Shown here one piece after another: positions 37,424 through 49,000 of a stretch of DNA of 64,000 nt (its first letter is position 1; every line of letters starts with the position of its first letter). Under the pieces are notes generated by a model. That model saw nothing but the letters and a program-made list of their open reading frames with translations, was not told where the DNA came from and made no database searches. Location of the stretch: the NCBI GenBank assembly GCA_018857735.1, contig JABMCL010001960.1:547501-611500 (forward strand), in the 5' to 3' direction. The stretch is from Alviniconcha marisindica (lineage: Eukaryota > Mollusca > Gastropoda > Provannidae). The translations under genes were made by a program, and so were the position numbers.

Positions 37424-40400
37424 ATGCATGTGCATGCATGCATGTGTGTGTATTTGTGCACACTTGCTTGCATGCATGTGTGAGTGCATGCATGTATGTT
37501 TGTGTAATATGCAGGCTTGTTTTATGACACTGGTAATCAGTTATATGATTTGTTATACTGGTTGTTGATCAGCCTTTAATTGTCTTATATCATGGGGGAT
37601 GTTCATTTATTAGGTTTTCATCCTGATTTTTGGTTTGTTTTTGTTCATTCTTCATAAATGTTAAGTGGTATTCTCTAAGCAAATATATCATGTTTTTTGT
37701 TTGTCTGTTTGAGTTTTTTAATTCATCAAGTTCTTTGATGTCTATGTTATTTCTTCAGGCATTAAACAGCTTGCAGCATGTTTTGTTTTGTTTTGTCTAG
37801 TGTTTTCTTTTTGCACGCAAGACTTAAATCTGGGTTGTATTTTTTGGCTGTCAGTGGAAAAATGTGGATGTTGGTTATTGCAAAAAGTCTGTTTATGCAA
37901 GGTCTTTCAGGTATAGCATGAAGATGTTGGACTCAGCCCATCCATTCCAGTTTCAAAGACTTTGAGTTTGACACAGTTTCAATGTCAAAGTGGTTTGGAA
38001 TCATGTATTCTTATGTGATCATGTTCAAAGTAAGGCAAAACAAGAGCAAAAAATCATTTGCCTAACAACAATAACAATAACAATATACTTTGTTAATCCC
38101 AGCAGGAAATTAAAGCTGTCGTTCGATCGCACAACGAAGAACATATCTCAATAATTCTAAGTCACAAAACACACACATATACACTCTTAGACATACACCC
38201 CCTTTCTCTCAATCTGCATACACTAATTGCAAACCCAAAATTACCTGGAATAATGCTTTGTTTGTCAAACCAAAACATAAGAACTCTCAAATTAAATAAA
38301 AATCATTAGGTTCACACATCCCCAACCCTCCTTTAGAAAGTTATCAACCTCAACAGCCTCATGCAATACATCATTTTAACCTTAATGAAAACAATGGCAC
38401 CTGTGGTTTCTGGTTTTGAGTAGTGTGAGTTGACTGAGTAGTTGCTGTTTTTGTTGTTATTTTTCTTCTTCTTTTTTCATATTTTTTTCTTCTTCTTTTT
38501 TCATCTTTTTTTTCCATCTTTTTTTCTTTCTCCCCCCCCCCCCCCCCCCCCCTTCATGTGAGCTCTTTTATGTGCAGTATTGTTTGGTTGAAGTGAAGTT
38601 GGGTATGTGTATTCCAGGGTGGGCTAGCAGCACTGACCAAGGGGCAGCCGCTGCATGTGGCCTACGGTTCTCAGATCACACTGCGACACACAGCCAATGT
38701 GGGTGGGAGCCCCTGCTGGCTGCACTCTCACTCCCATGTGTACCCCATGCGCTACCCAGACAGTCGAGGCAGCTCCCACCAGCAGCAGGTCACCTGCTAT
38801 GTGTTCAAAGATGTGAATAACTGGTGGATCGTCAAACACCCTGACAGGTCAGGCAGGCTCTGTCAGCTCTCTTCTGCAGTCATATGCTTCAGTTTACATT
38901 CATGTGACATCATGTTTTTCAGAACTGTACCTGCAGACTTTGTAATTAGAATTCACATGGGAAGATAATACAACTTGACTTAATCATGTCAGTGAATGTT
39001 TGTTTCTGTAAAATATAAATATACTCTCATGACAGGCTATGGTTCAGGTAAGTCTCAATGACCCATACTGCCATTGATCTGTGCTGCATTTGTGTTGACA
39101 GGAATAATCTGCTTGTTGACGACAGCCCAGAGTATGTTCGACATGGTGATGTGGTGCAACTTATTCATGGCATTACCAGTCGAGCCCTCAACAGGTCAGT
39201 ACCAGTGTTTGGGCAGTGTGTCATGTGTGTAAGACTATGGTACATGTCCAGGCAAGTGCAAGTGGGTGTCCTATGAGAAGAAGGTTAATGGATGCATTTG
39301 TGTCAGTTTTTTTTTTAATGAACTCAAAGTTCAAGAGGTCTGGAACATTTGGAACTGGCTACTTATTGCACTGATTCATAATTGTGTGAGTGAGAATGAT
39401 AGTGGAACCCACTAAAAGCAGAGTGGCTGGGACCAGTGTCAGCCTGAAAACAACTGCTTAGCAACTTTGGCTTAAGAGAACTAAATGTTTACAGCAGGCA
39501 TTGTACAATCGTTTTGTCTTAAACGTAAGTTTGGCAAGCATGACACAGCACAGAGACCATTTTGTTGCATGTTGTAAATGATATTCTCTATGCTCTGGAC
39601 AATGACAACATTTCTGTTCTTCTTTTGTTGGATCTTTCTGCAGCTTTTGACACTATTGACCACCAAATTCTTCTCTCCCACTTGAACCCTGTTTTTGGCA
39701 TTCAGTCTACTGCACTCCAATGGTTTCAGTCATACCTCTCAAACAGATATCAGTCCACTTCAGTCAATAACTCATCTTCATCACCATCACAGCTCATGTA
39801 TGGTGTGCCTCAGGGCTCAGTATTGGGGCCCAGTCTCTTTGTCCTGTACACTTCACCTCTCTCCAATATCATAGCTAACCACTCTGTAAATCATCTGCTT
39901 TTCACAGATGACACACAGCTCCAGAAATCTGCTCCTCTCAATGAAGTGACCAGCCTCACCAAAGAACTCAATGCATGCACAGACAACATAAAAATATGGA
40001 TGATCAAAAATCAGCCCAAACTTAACAAAACAGAAGCCCTTTTCTTTCCCTTTTCATTTTCCTTGAAACCTTCCACCATTTCCATCCCTGACTTGATTAC
40101 TCTTGGCTCTCATAACATCCCCTTCTCTGATTCTACCAGGAACCCTGGAGTCATTCGTGACTCAAACCTTTCCATGAAGAAGCACATCATAAAAGTGTGT
40201 CAAACTGCTTATTTTGAGCTTGAACAGATTCGCAGGTTTTTCACTGATGATGCAGCCGAGACTCTTGTTACTTCCTATATCCTCTTACAGCTTGTCTACT
40301 GCAACTGTCTTCTCATGGGTACACCTAATTCTGTCTTCCAACCTCTCCAGAAAATCAAAAACTACTGCAAAACTCATTCTCTTGGCGAGTGCCACCACTA

Positions 40401-42939
40401 CTCAACACCTCTCCTGGAAAAAATGCACTGGCTTCCCATTTCAGATGTATTAGATATAAAGTCGCCTGTATGTGTTTCAGTGCTATAATTGGTTCTGGTC
40501 CAGCTTACCTCTCTGAACTGCTACATGCCTACATTCCATCTCATACACTACACTCTTCTTCTGACACCTGCAATACAAATGCAAGACTCAAGGCTTTTGC
40601 TCTTTCTCTTGCTTTGGACCCCACATTTAGAATACACTCCCACAAGTACCTTAGACACTGCTCAATCCTGTTATTTTTTAAGGCTAAACTGAAAACCTTC
40701 CTCATTCTTACAGTATTTCTGCCCCAGCTAATATCAGTACCCAGTTTCTGCTACAGTCATTATGTGTATGTGTGTGTGTGTCTCCAAATAATGCCTTATG
40801 TGGATTGTTTTGGTAGGACTGTCTTCTACGTGTGTATAGAAATTTAGCTTAGAATATTGTATTTAGTTTAATATGTATGATGTGGGCGCTCAGGGCATTG
40901 ATAAGTGCATGATAAATGTACATTATTATTATTATTAAAGGACTTCTGTTTGTTGCTTCCACTGTACCATCAGAGTGATGTGTATAAACTATTAAACTAT
41001 GTCACTGAGGAGAACCAGATGCAAACTACAGTACCAGGAAGGGGGGGTGGATGGGAGAGGGGGGTGGGGGGTCCTGTTCAAGAGATGATATTAAACCTGT
41101 ACCCACCAAGCAGTTATTTATTTGAAGTGGGTGTTTTGTGGTGAGGCAGATGAGGGTTGCACTATATCTGCAGGTCCTGTGTGGATAGGATGACAATGCT
41201 GTGTGTAATTGACCTGTGTTCCAGCCATGACGTGGCAGCCCCTGTAACCCCACAGAACCAAGAGGTGTCATGTTACATTGACTACAACGTTTCCATGCCA
41301 GCACAGAACCTGTGGAGAGTGGTCAGTTGTTGGAAAGTTTGTCTGCTCATTCTATGTAAGTTTGTGAGCAACAGTGGTGAGAAGTCTGTTGGTGTTTGTC
41401 AGCCATCCACAGCCCTCACCAACCTGCAGTGTGCAGAGAACATGCCAGCAGATGATGTAGATATAAGGAATCTGAAACAAGGATGACAGCTAGCATTCTA
41501 AAACAAAATCCAAACACATGAAAGGTTAAAAAGAGTGCTTATTTAATATCTCAATTCTTTCAAATACTGGACACAAAGACACCAGTGGCGGTGGCTTCTG
41601 GCAAACTCCAGAAGGCGGAGGCCTCTGTCATTGATTTCTCCAATGCCAAATCATCCCACTGTTCCTGCCCAGTTATGCTGTGCGTCTAGGCCTACCTTGG
41701 CATTTCAGTCTCCTTTGACCACCAGAAAGTCTTTCTTCAGGACTGTCAAAATGATGGAGTCCAGTTGTTCATAGAACTCATCAATTTCGTCATCATCATG
41801 GTCTGAAGTTGGGGTGTAGACCTGGATGATGGTCATGTTGTGTGGTCAAGTTCAACAAAAGCAGACCAGGAGTCTACATCCATCCATTTTATAGCACCTT
41901 TTCTCACGTGCCTGTCAGGAAATTGTGAACTGTCAGAGAGAAGAGGACGCATGGCAGACCATACAGAGTCAGGTGTGCCGTCTCCTGTCACAGATGTCTT
42001 GCGTAGCACTGATCAGTACATGGACTGCTGAAGTTTCATGCAGGTGAAAAAGCATGGTACTTCACAGTTAACAGTTTTGCCAACTTGGCAGTGCCAGCTT
42101 GGCTGTGACATGTACAGCATGCACTAAGATCCCATTAAACATTGCATGTCCACCTTTTTCACAAAGATACTGTGGGAGATTTACTCGGTGACTTATGTGC
42201 ATCTGCATTATCTTCCAGGACTCTTTTTAGTCTGTAAAGTTCTTTTTTTATGTTAACACACACTTTTTTGCTTTTCCTTGAGCCTCAGGTTCATTTTTCA
42301 CTGTTGTGTTCTTCTGTAGCTTAACAAAGGGGCTTATGCTGAAAATTTGCAATTCTTTCAAACACTTTACACAAAGACACCACAGCTAACAGCAGATACG
42401 TAGCCTACATATCATTTTTCACCATTTAAGTATTGTTTAAGTGTTGTTCTCTCACATGACAAAGGGGCTTACCCTGAAAATTTGTGTGTTGCTTTGTGTC
42501 ATATTAAATAAGCATTCTTTTTAACCTTTCATGTGTTTGGTGATGTAGATATCTGGGACCATACAGCCAGGTGGTATTCACATCATTTGAGGGTGTTGTG
42601 CTAATGACCATTCCAATGAAAGGGGCTCATGTGGGTTTCATTCCCAAGTAAGGCAGGGTGAGGTAATTGTTCCAGGTTTCTGAGTTAACAATTTTGCCAA
42701 CTTAGCAGTGCCAGCCTGGCTATGACATGCATAGCATGCACTAAGATCCCATTAAACATTGCATGTCCTCCTTTTTCACAAAGATGCTGTGGGAGATTTA
42801 CCCAGTGACTTATGTGTAGCTGCATTATCTTCCAGGACTCTTTTTAGTCTGTAAAGTTCTCTTTTTTTATGTTAACACACACGTTTTGCTTCTCCTTGAC
42901 TGTAAATATGACTCTTCTTTTTTATATGCACCACTGGAG

Positions 42940-43014
<75 letters not shown>

Positions 43015-46000
43015 ACAACAACAACAAAAAGCTGATTAAAGCATTATAATAATCAATATGATGATTCTTGTTGCTCCCAAAGGAAGAAGATGAACACTGC
43101 AGGTACTGCAGTTCTCAGGGACTGGTCTGTTGCAGTCCAACTGAAGTGTATTACCACAGCATTCCCTGAGATCAATATAGTCACCCTTCATTTGGAGAGC
43201 TCTCTCTATTTCTCTGACCCCTGATACTCAGTATTGGCTTGGATGCTAGCCTTTTTTCTGAGGTATCGACAACAAGTTGATTTATTGTTAAATAGTTCTG
43301 AATAAAGTTGTCCGTGGTCAGGCATACATTTGAGGATTTTTGGAGGAAAATCTAACCTTCTGCTCCATAGATGATTTGCTTATTCTGTCATGTTTAAAAA
43401 TTCAGCCAGCACTGATGAGTCTTGGTGGCAATGCAGGGTCCCACTTGCTGGTGCAGTCCTACTGAAAATAGCCTGACCTTGACTTTCCCCACCCCAGGCT
43501 GCAGGCCATTAGTGACTGGACATTGGAGCAAATGGAATTAGCAGCATCACAGACATGTACACCCAGTTTGGAGCAGTGAAGCCATGCAAACCTTGGAGCA
43601 GTAAAGCCATGCAAACAACAAACAAATGAAGAAAAGAAAAACAGAATCGCGTATATAAAAGAAGTCTGGAACATGCATTTTGGTAATGTTGATACAGACA
43701 CAGTGTGTAACACTCACTGGTCAGGTTGTGTAGACAGCAGGTGAAAACTTCAGTTTCTGTAGTTTTCATTTATATATTTTTACTTAATTTTTGTTTTTAA
43801 TTTATAGGCCTTATTTTCAGGGTTTGCTTCTTGTTTTTCTCCACAAATGGTCCGGATTTTTTTCTTCATCTCTGTGCCATGCAATTTTTGCATAAACACC
43901 ATCCATTTTATAGCACCTTTTCTCATGTGCCTGTCAGGAAATTGTGAACCGTCAGAGTGAACAGGACACATGGCAGACCATACAGAGTCAGGTGCACCTG
44001 GTCCATCTCAACACCTCCACCGCCCTAAGGGTAACTACCATGCTTTTTCACCGGCATGAAACTTCAGCAGTCCATGTAATGATCGGTGTTACACAAAACA
44101 TTTTTGACAGGAGAACCATTAAATATTGGAGTTTTCCATTTGCATCTGTCAAACTTTGTGTGATTGTAACTTCCTTCAAGAATGACTTTTTTATACAAAG
44201 TTCAATGACCATGGCCTGTTTTCAAGATCAGTAGTGTCAGAAAGGTCACAGTAAAAGTTCTCCTGTAGTTCTTATCTTGATACAGTTTCTACATCATGTA
44301 CATAATGGTAATTGTGACTGGCATCCACTGGAATAATTGACATTTCTGAGGTTAGGATGTTACCACATATGTCAGTGTGTTACAGACCATGTGCAAATAG
44401 CCACTAGAGTGGGGATGTTACTACGTGACATATCTGTGTGTCATGTGAAAACACCCAACAAAGTTGGGATGTTACTGGATGACATGTCTGTGTTACAAAT
44501 CATGTGCAAATAGCCACTAAAGTGGGGATGTTACCACATGACATGTCTGTGTGTTACAGAACATGTGCAAAATATAGCCACCAAAGTGGGGATGTTACAA
44601 GGTGACAGATCATATGCAAACAGCCACCAGAGTGGGGAGACATGTCTGTGTTAATAATTCATGTGCAAATAGCCAGCAGAGTAGGGATGTTACAAGATAA
44701 CATGTCTGTGTGCTACAGATCATATACAAACAGCTACCAGAGAGAGGGTGTTACAGAATGACATGTCTGTGTATTATATAGGTCACAGGCAAACAGCTAC
44801 CAGAGAGAGGGTGTTACAGGATGACATGTCTGTGTGTTATATAGGTAACAGACAAACAGCTACCAGAGTATGGGTGTTACAAGATGACATGTCTGTGTGT
44901 TATATAGGTCACAGGCAAACAGCTACCAGAGTATGGGTGTTACAAGATGACACGTCTGTGTGTTGCAGATCACAGGCAAACAGCTACCAGAGTATGGGTG
45001 TTACAAGATGACACGTCTGTGTGTTGCAGATCACAGGCAAACAGCTACCAGAGTATGGGTGTTACAAGATGACACGTCTGTGTGTTGCAGATCACAGGCA
45101 AACAGCTACCAGAGTATGGGTGTTACAAGATGACACGTCTGTGTGTTGCAGATCACAGGCAAACAGCTACCAGAGTATGGGTGTTACAAGATGACACGTC
45201 TGTGTGTTGCAGATCACAGGCAAACAGCTACCAGAGTATGGGTGTTACAAGATGACACGTCTGTGTGTTGCAGATCACAGGCAAACAGCTACCAGAGTAT
45301 GGGTGTTACAAGATGACACGTCTGTGTGTTGCAGATCACAGGCAAACAGCTACCAGAGTATGGGTGTTACAAGATGACACGTCTGTGTGTTGCAGATCAC
45401 AGGCAAACAGCTACCAGAGTATGGGTGTTACAAGATGACACGTCTGTGTGTTGCAGATCACAGGCAAACAGCTACCAGAGTATGGGTGTTACAAGATGAC
45501 ACGTCTGTGTGTTGCAGATCACAGGCAAACAGCTACCAGAGTATGGGTGTTACAAGATGACACGTCTGTGTGTTGCAGATCACAGGCAAACAGCTACCAG
45601 AGTGGGGGTTTCACCAGCTTGAGGTGGCAGCTGATCGTCACATCAACCAGAGAGACACTGTGTGGAATGTGGAAGAACACAGATACACCAAGAGTGAGTC
45701 ATACATTTTCACCAGGTCAATGAACAGGACATTTTAAACGCTGTGGTTGCACTGCACGAGTCTGTCATGATACAAACATTTGTAGTTGTAGCAAGCAGAC
45801 TTGGATGCAGACAGCATTATTGAACAGAGAATTGTATGTGTTGCATCTCAAAAGGAACAAGTTATGAGAAAGTAAATTATGTACAAACAGAAAATTAATA
45901 TCATGTGGAGAAATAAAATAATTTTCACAACCATGGTATTTATGCAGTTATTGAACACTGTCTTTCTTTCTTCATAATACTGCAGATACCCAGTCACTGA

Positions 46001-49000
46001 GGAACTGGCTCTACAGAGAGGTTGTGTGAAAAACAAATTAAAAGACAACTACTTTAAAAGCTGGTGAGGTCTATATTATAAATTGTGCAGCTGGTAGTAG
46101 AATTAAAAGTGGTTTAAAAGGTAACTGATTCTGCTCAGGCTGTCCTGACTTTCCATCCACCCCTTCAGTACAGATCTGAAGGGGCAGGGCTGAGTCAGAT
46201 TGCCATTGCAGGTTCACATTGCCATTGCAGGTACATGCCAGTTCTGAAGTAGGGGACTTGGAGTTGTTCTTTGTGCCCCCTAAAGCAGTGGCACTTAGTG
46301 ACTTAGGTAATTCTGCAGCAGGGTTGACATTGACAAGTCCCTGCATCATGCAGACCTTGTCTGACCTTCTCCTGGACTGCAAGTTTTTATGCTAGAATTG
46401 AGTCACCACAGCAAGCTAGAGTTGCAAAACTTTGCGGCAAGCTGATTGTCATTGCACCATCTCCAGTGTGGATTTTGGATGATGTTCATGGGGTTCCTGC
46501 ACCACATATGCATATTGTAACACGGGTCACATGAGACCTTTGTATCACTATCAGTGTGTCTGAACAGCAGTTGGGCACCCTGTCAGGTTCCTGTATGTGA
46601 AGATGCCCATTTTGTTGGCCTTTGTAGCAGTTGACAGGAGGGATGTATTTCCCCCATTGGAGGTTCTCTGTCCACTCTGTTCCAATGTACTTTGGACAAG
46701 CTCGCAAGGGGTTCTTTGTGTAGGGTGTTATAAGGGAGCAAAATGCAATGTCTGACCACCATTTGTTCACCACGTATCATGGTTGGAGCTATCTCAGTAT
46801 CAGTGCTCCAGGGAAACACATAGTCAACAATGCTTAGAAAATGAACATGCTGTGAAGACATAGGCAAACAGCTACCAAGTGAAAATAGGAATGTTTACCT
46901 GCTGGCACTGTACAGTGAAGACATAGTGAAGCAGTTGAAGATAGAATGTTTACCATGTCTGTGTGGTCTACCTGCTGGTTGCGCTGGCTGTGCAGAGAAG
47001 GGCAAGGAAGGGGAGAGCTTTGCAGAGGTGCGTGATGAGGACCTGCTGCCCCTGGCTCCAACACGTCTGTCGTTCTGGGCCAAGCTGTGGGAGGTGCAGC
47101 TGAAGATGTTGCTGTCCCACCAGGACACAGAACTAGAGCACAAGTTCAGCTCCAGCCCCACAGAGTGGCCCTTCATGGTGCGCAACATTGCCTACTGGAT
47201 GAGTCCCTCCAGCAACGTGAGTGTACTGCTCTCTTCCTCCTCACAGCACTTTTGTCAACTCCATCCTTAGCATGGCTCCTTCACCTGTATGTGTGTGTTC
47301 ATGCTCACTGACTACACTTAGATGAATGTGGTAGTGGTGGGCAGATTGTTATAGTCACCAATGTATTCTAGACAAGGGTGTAATAAAGCAGCCCATTTTT
47401 TGAATGTATTTCAGTGTGTTATTTCTTGCACAATGAGTTAACCCTGATGATTGCCATGGTTTAATGACTTGTTGTGTGTGCACTGCCCAGGCCCAGATTC
47501 ATCTGCTGGGCAACCTGGTGGTGTGGACAGCCTCTTCCATATCCATTGTCATCTACCTATTTCTGGCAGTCTTCTACTACCTCAGACGACAGAGGTCTTT
47601 CGTCGACGTTACTGAAGGTATTTGGGCAGTCGTCAAAAGCCCCACAATTTCACTCTGTCAGGTTGCACTCATTTCTGTGAGAAAGATCCAGGATGTGTGT
47701 GTTTTACAACTAGCACAGCTAAAGGTTGTTTGCAATCTTAAAAAAGAACAACAGTTTTTGGTTGTAGAGTTTGTTCCAGATCACAGGGACAAAATATGAA
47801 AATGATCTGTGACTGAGTCTTTGTTTTGGCAAATAGGCCTGGCTATCAGGTGAAATTGACAGGGTGTGGTATGTTGCTCTCCCTGTGTTAAGATGGTATT
47901 AGTCTTGTAAAACAGGTTGTGGTTATAGACAGGTGCATGTCACCAAGACATCCTTTGGTGTGATTGCCATTAGGGCAATGCCTTTGGAGTAACCTTTCTC
48001 AGTAACCTGGCAAAATGACCCACCCCCCACCCCAAAAATAAGAAAATCCAACCAGCCTAAAAAAATAAGCACTAGGAATTTTGTAGATCATGCTTGCTTT
48101 GTGCATGTCATGCTGTTTATCACGTTTTATGGTTACCTTTGCATGTATGTTTGTGTAGAACTTCCATAGACATTAAAATCAGTAAAAATGAAAATTGAGA
48201 ACAAACATGGACAAGCCTGAAAGGAGTGGTTTAATTTGAACAGTAACATTAAAAAATAAAATAAAATAAAACTGCAATCAGGAAACTAAGTAAATATCAT
48301 CCTATGATTTTTTTTTATTGCTTCACTCCATTGGTTGTTTTGATTTTTGTTGTTGTTGGAGGTGGACTTGCATTCATCCTGATATAACCATCATGGCTGA
48401 CTGGGAGTAAAAAAAACAAGTTGCTTCCTTCCTACATTTTCCATGAAGTGCCACATGGCTGACTTCCTTTTCACATCTAGGCCAAGAACACATGTGACTG
48501 GTTCTCAGTCTCACAGCAGGCCAGAGCAAACCAATAGTCTCATGCATTATTGCAATTACACTGACTTGTCAAACCTACAGACAAAGCAAAAATGGTGTCT
48601 GTAGCAGATGAAATGTGTGACCTGATCGTGGTTTCTGTCACTGTTTTGGGCTCTCCTTAGTGTTTCACATCAAAGAAACCTGAGGTGCCCAGCAGGGCAG
48701 GTGATTATCAGTTGTGAACTTGCCTGACATGATTTGAATCCACCACACATAGATGGGTGACCGCTAATCTACATCCCTGCTTTGAGATGAGTGCTGATGG
48801 GACAATATAACTGCCGGTTAGATGACAGTGTTGTGCAAGATGCTGATTAGACAATAACTGCTTATTGTATTATTGTTGTTCAATGCTGTGAACTTTTGTT
48901 GTTGTTTGTTTTTGCATGTTGATGAAACAAATGCTGATGCAAGAAACATATTTTAGATATTTATTTAACTAATGCTTTACAGAATAAGAATAAAGGAAGT

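Larger units (their letters stand above)
41453..42552. mobile_element. composite insertion carrying a POMT1 exon 12 copy, flanked by 12-bp direct repeats
   Basis: TGATGTAGATAT at 41453-41464 and 42541-42552 flank 1076 bp. The 5' part (AATCTGAAACAAGGATGAC and on to 41550) and the 3' part (about 42440-42540, reverse orientation) belong to one dispersed family, with CCAAACACATGAAAGGTTAA at 41507 and its reverse complement at the right end. Inside, in order: a minus-strand endonuclease fragment (41595-41850), a copy of exon 12 with its acceptor (about 41887-41975), an inverted copy of the start of intron 12 (about 41978-42058 against 44033-44112), and a copy of intron 11 sequence (about 42065-42270 against 42685-42895). 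Confidence 0.7.

Noticed and set aside
41919..42043. Exon 12 copy as a functional alternative exon
   Set aside because: It would add 125 nt and shift the frame, and it sits in a rearranged insertion; no evidence of use.
44748..45723. Open frames through the 61-bp array, considered as protein repeats or a CRISPR-like array
   Set aside because: There are no unique spacers between units and the units are acceptor/exon 13 copies; the frames change every 61 bp.
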